From positions 62,001-126,000 of the forward strand of contig NZ_JAIOAA010000002.1 of the NCBI RefSeq assembly GCF_019890675.1: a DNA stretch of 64,000 nucleotides. The letters run 5' to 3'. How positions within the stretch are numbered: position 1 is the stretch's first letter; each line of letters opens with the position of its first letter. The notes under the pieces were generated by a model, which saw only the letters and a program-made list of their open reading frames with translations, was not told where the DNA came from and did no database searches. The position numbers and the translations under genes are program-made. Positions 52,001 through 60,167 of the stretch are shown here, piece by piece. This stretch comes from Micromonospora sp. PLK6-60. Its GTDB lineage: Bacteria > Actinomycetota > Actinomycetes > Mycobacteriales > Micromonosporaceae.

Positions 52001-54588
52001 CAGTCCGCTCCCTTCCACAAGGCGGTGAACAACCCGGTCAGCACCTCGTCGAGCCGGTCGGCGCGGGTGTCGAAACAGTCCCCGCCGGTCGCCTGGGCGA
52101 GGCGGTCCAGCGCGGATCCGGCGCAGGCCCCGCCCGCGACGGAGAGCACGTAGAGCCGTACCCCGGTCAGCGTCCCGGCCGCCGGAGCGGACGCTCCGGT
52201 GGTGTCCTGGCCGTCCGTGACCACGACGAGGGCCCGCAGCGGATCACCGCCACCGGCGCGGAGCTGGCCGGCACCAGCGCTGATCGTCCGGTGCAGCGGC
52301 GTGTTCCCGGCCGGCCGGACCCGCCCGAGCGCGGCGCGTACGTCCTGGACCCGGGCGGGGTCCGGGTGCCCGATCGGGGTCACCTGCCGGGAGTTGCCGG
52401 CCGTGGTGGAGAAGGTGACAAGGCCGAACTCGTCGCGCTGCCCCATCCGGTCCAGGGACCGCCCCACGCCGTCCACGGCCACCTGGAAGCGGCTCCGGCG
52501 CCGGTCCTCGCTCGGCTCGCGCATCGAGCCGGAAGCGTCCAGCGCGATCAGCACCCGCCCCGGCCGGTGCGCCGCCTGGTAGGTGGCGCGGATCAGCTCC
52601 TGGGCGCGCACCGGTGGCTCCGCCAGCGGCCGGGGCAGGCGGAACGGCCAGTCCGGCAGCGCGCCGTTGGTGGCGTCGATCGGCGCGCCGACGGGCTGGC
52701 CGGACGGCCGCAGGCCGGCCCGCAGCAGCGCCTGCTTGCCCTCGCCCTCGGTGGCCAGCCAGCGGGCGAACGAGGCGGCCGCCGCGCGTACCCGGTCGCC
52801 CTGCACCGGGTCCGGCCAGTGCAGCCGCACCACCGGCAGGGTCAGCACCGGGGAGTCCGCGGGATAGAACGCCTGCAACAGTTCGGCGGCCGGGGGCACC
52901 TGCCGGGTACCGCACGCGCCGCCGATCGGCTTGCCCTGGTTGTAGCGGACCAGCGCCTGCTCGGTGAGCACCACGGCCGGTGTGTCGGCCGCAGTCGCGC
53001 CCAGGGTCCGTTGCCGGCACAGCAGCGCGATGTCGTCGCCGATGGGGTACGCCCCGGCGTCCAGCGTCCGGTCCAACCACCGCTCGACGTCCTGGCGGGC
53101 GGTGGAGGCGGGTACCGGCCGGCCCTCGGCGGTGTAGAGGGCGTAGGTGGCCAGCCGGGCCGGCACCGATGACGTGGGGTCGGCCCGCACCACCCCCCGG
53201 GCGGCGGGCCGGCCCGGCTCGGTGCCGGCCGCCCGGCGGAACAGCTCCCGCCAGCTGGTCGTCATGTCCCGCTGGCCGGCCGCCAGGCCGGTACCGAGGC
53301 CACCCGCCGGCACCCCGAGGACCAGGGGCGACGACGCGATCCGGTCGACGTGGGACACCACCCCGGTGTCGGGCAGCCCCGCCACGTCGCTGCCGGACTC
53401 GGGGAGCCAGACGTCCGGGTGCGGCCCGACATCCTGCAGATAGCGGCGACCGGCGTCGGCCGAGCTCCAGCGGGCCTCGATGCCGGCCCGCAGCTCGTCG
53501 CCGGCGACCGGATACAGGTGCAGCCGGGCCGACGGGCAGCCCCCGTTGCGTCGCGCGGACCAGCGCTCGTACGCGTCGGCCACCTCCCGGTAGGGCAGCT
53601 GGCCGGCGGCGGAGGTGGCCACCCGTACCTCGGCCGGCTGGAAGCAGTCCGAGGCGAGGGCGGCGTCGGCGTCGGCGGCCCCGGCGGCCCCGACCAGGAG
53701 CAGCCAGGCGGCGAGGACCGGCAGCACGACCCGACGGGACGGCGTGCCGCGCCCGGTGAGCCGGGTGGCCAGCGCGGCGGGCGCCAGTCGGAGCCGGCGG
53801 CGCGGGGCGGGTCGCCGGCGTGGGGCGGGCCGGTGGCGGTCGGGCCCGGGAACGGGGACCGGCCGCCCGGGGGCCCAGGCGACCCGGATCACGCCCTCCT
53901 TGCGGTCCGCCGAGAGCGTCGGCCGTTGCCGGTGCCGGGCCCGGCGGATCGCGTCGGCCACGTACAGGTGCAGCTCGTCGGTATCGATGACGCCGTCGCC
54001 GTTGAGGTCGGCCTCCCCGGTACGCAACCCCTCGACGACCGCCCGGGTGAAGACTCCCTGCCCGTCCCGTTCGTAGCTGAGCTGGACGCCGGTGCAGGCG
54101 GTGATGACGACATGTCCACGGCCACGGAAGGGCTCGGTCAGGTCGGTGTCGAGCGCCGCCCGGCTCCGCTCGTCGCCGAACGCGCCGCTGTAGCAGCAGT
54201 CGAGCAGCACCACGATCTGCCGGGCCCGGCTGCGACCCATCTCGAACCGGACGTCGGCCGCCGACAACGCGGTGGCGCGGATGAGGTGGGGCTCGTAGGA
54301 CGAGTTGGCGGTGGCGAAGTAGAGGGTGCCGTCGTCGTCCTTCAGCCCGTGCGCCGAGATGTGCAGGAGCAGGACGTCATCGCGCTCGCTGTACTTGAAG
54401 AAGTCGGCGACGGCAGCGCCCATGTCCCGGATCCCGACGTCCCGCAGCACCGTCACCGTGTCGAACGCGCCGATCGCCGGATCCTCCAACACCTCCCGGA
54501 GCGAGTCGACGTCGCGGACGGCGCCCGGGAGGGTGGCGAACGCCGGATCCCCGTAGGTCTCGTTCGCGATGAGCAGCGCGCGTCTCAT
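52000..54588 (-). CDS. Caspase-like peptidase - membrane helix - binding-protein region - vWA fusion
   Basis: 862 residues. (1) ~1-240 caspase/peptidase C14 fold: MRRALLIANETYGDPAF start, catalytic His80 in HISAHGLKDD, catalytic Cys in VVLLDCCYSGAF (131-132), plus DLNGDGVIDTDEL (~194-206), an EF-hand-like loop. (2) Basic/proline linker and one helix ~287-305. (3) ~315-660 outside: region like a type-2 solute-binding protein (VATSAAGQLPYREVADAYERW). (4) ~675-860 vWA with MIDAS DASGSM (684-689) and VVTDGQDT. The caspase is predicted inside, the rest outside the cell. Overlaps EACC1-like (4 nt) and SBP (1 nt) genes. Fusion order is unusual. Confidence 0.88.
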   Translation of the reverse strand: MRRALLIANETYGDPAFATLPGAVRDVDSLREVLEDPAIGAFDTVTVLRDVGIRDMGAAVADFFKYSERDDVLLLHISAHGLKDDDGTLYFATANSSYEPHLIRATALSAADVRFEMGRSRARQIVVLLDCCYSGAFGDERSRAALDTDLTEPFRGRGHVVITACTGVQLSYERDGQGVFTRAVVEGLRTGEADLNGDGVIDTDELHLYVADAIRRARHRQRPTLSADRKEGVIRVAWAPGRPVPVPGPDRHRPAPRRRPAPRRRLRLAPAALATRLTGRGTPSRRVVLPVLAAWLLLVGAAGAADADAALASDCFQPAEVRVATSAAGQLPYREVADAYERWSARRNGGCPSARLHLYPVAGDELRAGIEARWSSADAGRRYLQDVGPHPDVWLPESGSDVAGLPDTGVVSHVDRIASSPLVLGVPAGGLGTGLAAGQRDMTTSWRELFRRAAGTEPGRPAARGVVRADPTSSVPARLATYALYTAEGRPVPASTARQDVERWLDRTLDAGAYPIGDDIALLCRQRTLGATAADTPAVVLTEQALVRYNQGKPIGGACGTRQVPPAAELLQAFYPADSPVLTLPVVRLHWPDPVQGDRVRAAAASFARWLATEGEGKQALLRAGLRPSGQPVGAPIDATNGALPDWPFRLPRPLAEPPVRAQELIRATYQAAHRPGRVLIALDASGSMREPSEDRRRSRFQVAVDGVGRSLDRMGQRDEFGLVTFSTTAGNSRQVTPIGHPDPARVQDVRAALGRVRPAGNTPLHRTISAGAGQLRAGGGDPLRALVVVTDGQDTTGASAPAAGTLTGVRLYVLSVAGGACAGSALDRLAQATGGDCFDTRADRLDEVLTGLFTALWKGAD

Positions 54589-54968
54589 GGGCCAGACGGA
54601 AAGATCCGGTCGATGAAGGCCTCCGTCAGCCGGCGCTGCTCGTCTGCGGTGGCGTTGTCGAGGATCAGCTCGTGTTCGCCGATCCGCACCTCGACCCGGC
54701 CGCGGCCCCGCCGTCGCTGCCAGTCGGCGACCACGGCGAGCACTCCCGCCACCACCTCGGGCTGGGCGGCCAGCGTGGCGAGCAGGGTGCCGAGTTCGAG
54801 GAGCTCGCCGGAGCGGGCGCCGACCGGTACCGCCGTCGGCCGCGGCGCCCGCCGGAGGGAGGCGAGGTCGTCAGACTGCCGGAGCTCCCGGAGCAGCCGC
54901 TCGGCGGCCGCCGCGGTCGCTTCCTCGTCATCATCGATGGTGATGAGCTGCGCCCCCACAGTGTCCAC
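54585..54968 (-). CDS. EACC1-like small protein (effector-associated constant component)
   Basis: 127 residues from GTG at 54968, chosen because a -10-like TACGGT lies exactly 7 nt before it (leaderless); the frame is open to 55019. Sequence pattern ITIDDDEEATAAAAERLLRELR ... SGELLELGTLLATLAAQPEVVAGVLAVVADWQRRR, then a strand-rich end GRVEVRIGEHELILDNATADEQRRLTEAFI. The buried helix, the W followed by an Arg run and the terminal VEV-EHELILD strands match the EACC1 family that accompanies caspase and other effectors in actinobacterial conflict systems. Its stop overlaps the caspase ATG by 4 nt. Confidence 0.72.
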   Translation of the reverse strand: MDTVGAQLITIDDDEEATAAAAERLLRELRQSDDLASLRRAPRPTAVPVGARSGELLELGTLLATLAAQPEVVAGVLAVVADWQRRRGRGRVEVRIGEHELILDNATADEQRRLTEAFIDRIFPSGP

Positions 54969-54975
54969 CTTCGAC

Positions 54976-54981
54976 ACCGTA
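54976..54981 (-). promoter_or_regulatory. Probable -10 box (TACGGT) of the EACC1-caspase-SBP operon
   Basis: TACGGT on the minus strand 7 nt before the GTG of the first gene; no other promoter is seen within the operon. Confidence 0.5.
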
Positions 54982-55077
54982 GCAGCTCTCCGCCGATCAG
55001 TCGGTAACAGCCCGTACACAATGGCGTTCGGGCCGGACGGGCCCCGTGCCCCGTCCGGCCCGATCCGCGGCTGGCGG

Positions 55078-56013
55078 TCACCGCAGGCCGGGGACCTCGG
55101 TGACGGTGAACGGCGGCGCCGGGTCGGCGGCGAAGAGCTGGCTGTTCACCCAGAGCAACCGGTCGCCGTCGCGGGCCACCGTGGTCGGCGACCGGTCCGT
55201 GCCCACCGGCTGCGACCGCCGCACCACCCGCGCGGCGCGCAGCGGCGGGTCGAGCACGGCCAGGTCGACGGTGAACCGGTAGCCGCCCGCCCCGTCCGGG
55301 GCGTTGACCACCCCGTACAGCCGGTGGCCCTCCAGCAGCAGGCCGTCGGCGCCGAGCCGGCCGCCGGTCACCGCCACCTCGGTGACCGTCCGGGCGGTCA
55401 GGTCCACCCGGAACAGCTTCTCGGTGCCCTGGTCGGCCACCAGTGCGATCCGGCCGGTCGCGTCGACGGCGATGCCGTTGAGGAACTGCGGGGCGGTGGG
55501 GAAGTCATCCGGACCGACCCAGGGGACGAGTTCGCCGATCCGTCCGTCGGTCAGCGCCGCCCGCCACACCGTGCCGGTCGCCGAGTCGGTGACGTAGCCG
55601 GCCGTCGCGGTGAGGGCGAGGTCGTTGAGGGCGGCGCCGGCCGCGGTCCGGCGGGCCAGCAGCGCGCCGTCCGGCGCGTGTACGAAGAGGGTGCCGGTGT
55701 CCCAGCCGGCGACGAAGATCCGGCCGTGCCGGTCCAGGTGCACCCCGGCGGCGCTGGTCCGGCCGTCGCCGCCCGGGGGCAGGAAGGGGCGCAGGTCGGG
55801 GCGGCCGGTGTGGCCCCGGTAGACCGCTCCGGTGGCCACGCTGGTGACGTACATGGTGCCGTCGGAGGCGACCGTGACCCCCTCGGGGTGCACGCCCGGT
55901 TCCTGGGAGACGACGTACGTGTCGGGTCGGGGGCTGCTGGCGGCGGTCGGCGAGGGTACGGCGACGCTCAGCGCCGTCATGCCCGCCGTCGCCGCGGCGA
56001 CGAGTGTCTTCAC
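55078..56013 (-). CDS. Secreted SMP-30/gluconolactonase-like beta-propeller protein
   Basis: 311 residues from GTG at 56013, with a -10-like CAATCT 7 nt before it; GTG at 56019 is the alternative. Signal peptide VKTLVAAATAGMTALSVAVPSPTAA. Propeller blades repeat HPEGVTVASDGTMYVTSVATGAVY, AAGVHLDRHGRIFVAGWDTGTLF, LNDLALTATAGYVTDSATGTVWR and LNGIAVDATGRIALVADQGTEKLFRVDL. Resembles SMP-30/strictosidine-synthase-like lactonases; substrate unknown. Downstream of its stop lies the promoter of the caspase operon, same strand. Confidence 0.85.
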   Translation of the reverse strand: MKTLVAAATAGMTALSVAVPSPTAASSPRPDTYVVSQEPGVHPEGVTVASDGTMYVTSVATGAVYRGHTGRPDLRPFLPPGGDGRTSAAGVHLDRHGRIFVAGWDTGTLFVHAPDGALLARRTAAGAALNDLALTATAGYVTDSATGTVWRAALTDGRIGELVPWVGPDDFPTAPQFLNGIAVDATGRIALVADQGTEKLFRVDLTARTVTEVAVTGGRLGADGLLLEGHRLYGVVNAPDGAGGYRFTVDLAVLDPPLRAARVVRRSQPVGTDRSPTTVARDGDRLLWVNSQLFAADPAPPFTVTEVPGLR

Positions 56014-56078
56014 GCGCACCAGATTGTGGCCGGCGTCGGTGCGGCTGAAGCCCCTTTCAGCGTGGCCCGAAAGGTGGC

Positions 56079-56084
56079 TAGCGT
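56079..56084 (+). promoter_or_regulatory. Probable -10 box (TAGCGT), leaderless promoter
   Basis: TAGCGT 6 nt before the ATG of the ArsR-like gene. Confidence 0.5.
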
Positions 56085-56090
56085 TCGCCC

Positions 56091-57080
56091 ATGACGACGC
56101 TGCGCCTGAACGCCGCCGACCTCAGTCGCACCGTCCTGCGGTCCGCCCCGGCGGTGCTGCTGGAGCTGGGCATGGCCGGTCAGCGGCTGTTCCGCGCCGA
56201 CGTGCCGGAGCACCTGGCCGGGTGGCGGGCCCGCACCCGGGCCGCGCTGCGGCCGCAGATGCGCCCGTACCTGGACCTGTGCCGGGTGCCCGACCGGTAC
56301 CCGGACCTGCTCACCCCGCCCCGCCTCGGCAGCGACCTGGACGGCTCGCTGGACGAGGTCGCGGCCTCCCCGGACGCCGCGTTCGCCGCCGAACTGGGCC
56401 CGCTGGTGGAATCGGGTGCGCTGCCGGACCGGCTGGCGCCGCTGGCCGCCGGGGAGGCCGGCGCCCGGGCCCGGCTGCGGGCGGCGATGACGGCCTTCCA
56501 CGAGGTGGCGGTGGCGCCGTACTGGGCGGAGATCACCGCGACGGTCCGCGCCGACCGGGCGGTACGCGGACACGCCCTGCTCGACGCCGGCATCGACCGG
56601 GTGCTCCGGGATCTGAGCCCGTACCTGACCTGGAGTTCGACCGGCGACCGGTACGCGCTGTCGTACCGGTGCGCGGTCGCCGACGACCTCGAGCTGGTCC
56701 CGGGCGGGCGGGGCGTCACCCTGCTGCCCAGCTACTTCGCGCCGCAGCCCTACGTGCTCGACGACCCGGCCGGGCCGCTGGTGCTGGCGTACCCGGTGCG
56801 TCCGGGCCGGCGGGAGCTGACCGCCGGCAAGCCGCTGGCGGACCTGCTCGGGCGGACCCGGGCGGCGGTGCTGGCCGCGATCGTCGACGCGCCCAGCACC
56901 TCGCGGCTCGCCGAGGTGGTGGGCGTCTCCGTCGCCTCGGCGAGCCAGCACGCGGCCGTCCTGCGGGCCGCTGGGCTGATCACCACGCACCGGGCCGGCC
57001 CGGCCGTGCGGCACCTGCTGACCCCGCTCGGCGAGCAGTTGCTGCGCGAGGGCCGGCCGGTCGGCGTCAGTCCCCGGTGA
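56091..57080 (+). CDS. ArsR-family winged-helix transcriptional regulator
   Basis: 329 residues, long for the family. An N-terminal ~250-residue effector-type domain (LRLNAADLSRTVLRSAPAVLLELG, FHEVAVAPYWAEI, GGRGVTLLPSYFAPQPYVLDD) precedes a C-terminal winged helix (RTRAAVLAAIVDAPSTSRLAEVVGVSVASASQHAAVLRAAGLITTHRAG). This order is found in a group of actinobacterial ArsR-like regulators of unknown signal. Leaderless promoter. 3' end overlaps the convergent DinB gene by 14 nt. Confidence 0.85.
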   Translation: MTTLRLNAADLSRTVLRSAPAVLLELGMAGQRLFRADVPEHLAGWRARTRAALRPQMRPYLDLCRVPDRYPDLLTPPRLGSDLDGSLDEVAASPDAAFAAELGPLVESGALPDRLAPLAAGEAGARARLRAAMTAFHEVAVAPYWAEITATVRADRAVRGHALLDAGIDRVLRDLSPYLTWSSTGDRYALSYRCAVADDLELVPGGRGVTLLPSYFAPQPYVLDDPAGPLVLAYPVRPGRRELTAGKPLADLLGRTRAAVLAAIVDAPSTSRLAEVVGVSVASASQHAAVLRAAGLITTHRAGPAVRHLLTPLGEQLLREGRPVGVSPR

Positions 57081-57597
57081 CCCCGTCGATCCGCTCCCGG
57101 ATCAGGTCGGCGTGGCCGTTGTGCCGGGCGTACTCCTCGATCATGTGCAGGTAGACCCAGCGCAGGCTCATCTTGTCGCCCTTGCCGTCGCGGCGGGTGC
57201 GGGGGAAGACGTGCTCCAGCGGCAGGTCCGCCACGGCCGCCCTGGCGGCGGTCACCTCGGCGGTGAAGGTGGCGAAGTCGGCCTCGGCGTCGGCATCGGC
57301 GTAGTCGTTGAAGTCGGCGTCCGGGTCCTCGGGGTCCTCGTACAGGGCGGGGACGTCCTGGCCGGCGGCGCGGAGGCGGAACCACCAGCGCTCCACGGCG
57401 GCCATGTGCCGGACCAGGCCGAGCAGGGTCAGCGTGGACGGTTCGACGCTGGGCGTCTTCAACTGCTCGGCGGTCAGCCCGGCGCACTTGTGCAGCAGGG
57501 TGTCGCGGTGCCAGTCGAGCCAGCCCTCCAGCATGGGGCGCTCGTCGGCGGCGTACGGCTCGGTGGTCCGGGTGATCTCGGGTGCTCTCCAGGTCAT
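57067..57597 (-). CDS. DinB-superfamily (DUF664) protein
   Basis: 176 residues from the ATG at 57597 (GAGG upstream); ATG at 57606 is possible. Four-helix DinB pattern with metal-binding His residues in WLDWHRDTLLHKCAGLTAEQL, LLGLVRHMAAVERWWFR and WVYLHMIEEYARHNGHADLIRE. The family includes thiol-dependent (mycothiol/bacillithiol) transferases such as maleylpyruvate isomerase relatives; the substrate is unknown. Confidence 0.92.
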   Translation of the reverse strand: MTWRAPEITRTTEPYAADERPMLEGWLDWHRDTLLHKCAGLTAEQLKTPSVEPSTLTLLGLVRHMAAVERWWFRLRAAGQDVPALYEDPEDPDADFNDYADADAEADFATFTAEVTAARAAVADLPLEHVFPRTRRDGKGDKMSLRWVYLHMIEEYARHNGHADLIRERIDGVTGD

Positions 57598-57634
57598 GCC
57601 GGCCATCCTCGCCCCAAGGGTGGGCGGGACGCGA

Positions 57635-57693
57635 CCTGTTAAGCGCGGCCCCCGGTACAACGGAATGCGTTAACCGGGGGCCCTTCCTTCCCG
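57635..57693. repeat. 60-bp intergenic repeat family 1, copy D (diverged)
   Basis: On the minus strand CGGGAAGGAAGGGCCCCCGG, then TTAACGCATTCCG and ending GCTTAACAGG. Keeps the AAGGNGGGNCCC, TTAACGC and TTAACAG landmarks and spacing of copies A and B with many substitutions. It sits between the DinB and universal-stress genes. Confidence 0.65.
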
Positions 57694-57694
57694 C

Positions 57695-58186
57695 TCAGGG
57701 AACCACGACGACCGGCCAACGGCCGGTGCGGACCAGCCGGGTGGCGACCGAGCCGACCAGCCGGTGGCCGGCCTGCTCGGAGGAGCCGACCACCACCAGG
57801 TCCGCCCGGGACTCGTCGGCCGCCGCGCAGAGTTCGGTGTACGCGTCCCCGCGCCGGCACAGGAACGTCACCGGCACGGCCAGCTCCTCGGCCCCGCGCC
57901 GGCACTCGGCGCGCAGGTCGGCGGCGAGTTCGTCGTGGGTCTGCTGCACCGCCCCGGCCACCACGCCGGACATCATCGCCGCGTACGGGGCCGGTGAGCT
58001 GACGAAGACCACCACCAGTCCGGCGCCCTGCCGGCGGGCCAGCCCGGCGGCGTAGGCGGCGGCCCGCAGCGAGGTGCGGCTGCCGTCCACGCCGACCAGG
58101 ACCACCCGGGGCCCGTCCGTGCCGCGTTCGAACGGCAGCGGCCGGGCCTCCGGGCCGTACTCCTCACGCTCGACGGAGGCGCTCAC
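57695..58186 (-). CDS. Universal stress protein
   Basis: 163 residues, one UspA domain. VVLVGVDGSRTSLRAAAYAAGLA (~28-50), then ATP-binding VVVGSSEQAGHRLVGSVATRLVRTGRWPVVVV with the G-2X-G-9X-G(S/T) motif. ATP-binding type. It starts 6 nt after the stop of the DHA2 transporter gene and is probably in its operon. Confidence 0.92.
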   Translation of the reverse strand: MSASVEREEYGPEARPLPFERGTDGPRVVLVGVDGSRTSLRAAAYAAGLARRQGAGLVVVFVSSPAPYAAMMSGVVAGAVQQTHDELAADLRAECRRGAEELAVPVTFLCRRGDAYTELCAAADESRADLVVVGSSEQAGHRLVGSVATRLVRTGRWPVVVVP

Positions 58187-58192
58187 CGGGCA

Positions 58193-59812
58193 TCAGTCCC
58201 GGATGCCGGTCCGCACCACGGCGGCTCCGCCGCCGGCCGCGACTGTCGACTCCTGGTCTACCTGGTCGGCGATCGGGTCGCTGTTGCGCAGCCGCAGCGG
58301 CACCTCCTTGATGAAGATGACCGCGATCAGGGCGATCAGCCCGAACGGGGCGGCGGCCAGGAAGATGTCCCCGGCGCCGTGCCCGTACGCGCTCTCCACC
58401 ACGGCCCGGATCGGGGCGGGCAGGGTGTGCACGTCGGGCAGGGTGCCGCCGGTGCCGGCGCCGGACGCGTCGATGCCCAGTCCGGCCAGCCCTTCGGCGA
58501 GGTAGTCCCGGACCTTGTGGCTGAGGATCGCGCCGAGCGCGCTGACGCCGATCGCGCCGCCGAGGCTGCGGAAGAAGGCGACCACCGAGCTGGCCGCGCC
58601 GAGCTCGTGCGGGCCGACCGTGTTCTGCACGGCGAGGACCAGGTTCTGCATGGTCATGCCGAGCCCCAGGCCGATCAGCGCCATGAAGATGCTGACCTGC
58701 CAGTACGGGGTGTCCGCGCGCAGCGTGCCCATGGTGGCGAAGCCGACGGTGAGCAGCGCGGAGCCGGTGACCAGGTAACGCTTCCAGCGGCCGGTGTTGG
58801 TGATGATCCGGCCGACGACGGTGGAGGCGATCAGCAGGCCGAGGATCATCGGCAGCGTCATCAGGCCGGACATGGTCGGGCTCTCGCCCCGGCTGATCTG
58901 GAAGTACTGGCCGAGGAAGACCGAGGCGCCGAACATGCCGACGCCGACCGCGACGCTGGCCACCACGGCGAGGGTGATGGTGCGGTTGCGGAACAGCCGC
59001 GGCGGGATCATCGGCTCGCTGGCCCGGTGCTCCACCCGGATGGCGAACGTGCCGAGCAGCAGTGCCCCGACCACCAGCACCGCGCTCTGCCAGGAGATCC
59101 AGTCGTACTTGTCGCCGGCCAGGGTGACCCAGATCAGCAGCAGCGAGACGGCCGCGGTGATCAGCGTGGCGCCCCACCAGTCGATCTTGACCTGGCGCCG
59201 GACCACGGGCAGGTGCAGGGTCTTCTGGAGCACGACCAGGGCGGCGATGGCGAACGGCACCCCGACGTAGAAGCACCAGCGCCAGCCGAGCCAGGAGGTG
59301 TCGACGATCACGCCGCCGATCAGCGGGCCGCCGATGGTGCCGACGGCCATCACCGCGCCGAGGTAGCCGCTGTAGCGGCCGCGCTCCCGCGGCGCGATCA
59401 TCGTGGCCATGATCACCTGGGCCAGCGCGGTGAGCCCACCGGCGCCGACGCCCTGCACCACCCGGCAGGCGATCAGCTGCCCGGTGGACTGGGAGAGACC
59501 GGCCAGCACCGAGCCCAGCACGAAGATCGTGAGGGACAGCTGGATGAGGATCTTCTTGCTGGTCAGGTCGGAGAGCTTGCCCCAGATCGGGGTGGTCGCG
59601 GTGGTCGCCAGCAGCGTCGAGGTGACCACCCAGGTGTACGCGGACTGGCCGCCCTGCAGCTCGGTGATGATCCGGGGCAGCGCGTTCGAGACGACCGTGC
59701 CGGAGAGAATTGCGACGAACATGCCGAGCAGCAGGCCGGAGAGCGCCTCCAGGATTTGCCGGTGCGTCATGTCGACGGCGGTCGCCCGGGTGGGCGCGGT
59801 CGCCTGCGTCAT
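58193..59812 (-). CDS. DHA2-family MFS multidrug efflux transporter
   Basis: 539 residues from the ATG at 59812 (GGAGGCAG upstream); the frame is open 98 codons further through repeats. Fourteen hydrophobic segments; motif C-like GVGAGGLTALAQVIMATMIAPRERGRYSGYLGAVMAVGTIGGPLIGG after helix 4-5, TSTLLATTATTPIWGKLSDLTSKKILIQLS, and a C-terminal extracytoplasmic loop before the last helix. Likely drug:H+ antiporter. A MarR gene lies upstream on the same strand and a MarR-type palindrome sits at its promoter, so substrate-inducible efflux is likely. Confidence 0.92.
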   Translation of the reverse strand: MTQATAPTRATAVDMTHRQILEALSGLLLGMFVAILSGTVVSNALPRIITELQGGQSAYTWVVTSTLLATTATTPIWGKLSDLTSKKILIQLSLTIFVLGSVLAGLSQSTGQLIACRVVQGVGAGGLTALAQVIMATMIAPRERGRYSGYLGAVMAVGTIGGPLIGGVIVDTSWLGWRWCFYVGVPFAIAALVVLQKTLHLPVVRRQVKIDWWGATLITAAVSLLLIWVTLAGDKYDWISWQSAVLVVGALLLGTFAIRVEHRASEPMIPPRLFRNRTITLAVVASVAVGVGMFGASVFLGQYFQISRGESPTMSGLMTLPMILGLLIASTVVGRIITNTGRWKRYLVTGSALLTVGFATMGTLRADTPYWQVSIFMALIGLGLGMTMQNLVLAVQNTVGPHELGAASSVVAFFRSLGGAIGVSALGAILSHKVRDYLAEGLAGLGIDASGAGTGGTLPDVHTLPAPIRAVVESAYGHGAGDIFLAAAPFGLIALIAVIFIKEVPLRLRNSDPIADQVDQESTVAAGGGAAVVRTGIRD

Positions 59813-59851
59813 CGTGGACTGCCTCCGCGGGGAGTGGGGGGAAGGGTGCCT

Positions 59852-59885
59852 CAGGCAACCGTAGGCTTTTGTTGCCTGGAGCAAC
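59852..59885. promoter_or_regulatory. MarR-type operator/promoter of the DHA2 transporter gene
   Basis: Inverted repeats CAGGCAAC-N11-GTTGCCTG (59852-59878) and GTTGC-CTGGA-GCAAC (59871-59885). On the minus strand TTGTTG and TACGGT with 18-nt spacing overlap both, so binding would block the promoter. MarR gene is the next gene upstream. Confidence 0.6.
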
Positions 59886-59915
59886 AACCTGACGTGGTGA
59901 AGATCTATTCCGGCG

Positions 59916-60067
59916 GGCCCGATAGGCGGTGCCGGGCCCGATAGGCGGTGTGCCGGGTCCGTTGGGCGGTGTGCCGGGTCCGTTGGGCAGTGTGTCGGTT
60001 CGGCCGGCCCGATAGGCGGTGTGCGGCCCGATGCGCGGTGTGCCGGGCCCGATGGGCGGTGTGTCGG
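59916..60067. repeat. ~21-bp tandem repeats, about 7 copies
   Basis: Units GGGCCCGATAGGCGGTGTGC and GGGTCCGTTGGGCGGTGTGC with small length changes (19-28 bp). Confidence 0.8.
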
Positions 60068-60167
60068 GGTATGTAGGGTCGGACCGGCTCCGCCCCAAGC
60101 GGCCATTTCGGGCGCGCTGACCCGGAGGCACCTCGCCTGCGAGCACGGAGCCGGCGGTACCTCATCC

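Noticed and set aside
59813..60106. 98-codon N-terminal extension of the DHA2 transporter (His/Pro/Arg-rich)
   Set aside because: It is translated from tandem repeats and the operator; the ATG at 59812 has a good Shine-Dalgarno and starts a normal DHA2 protein.
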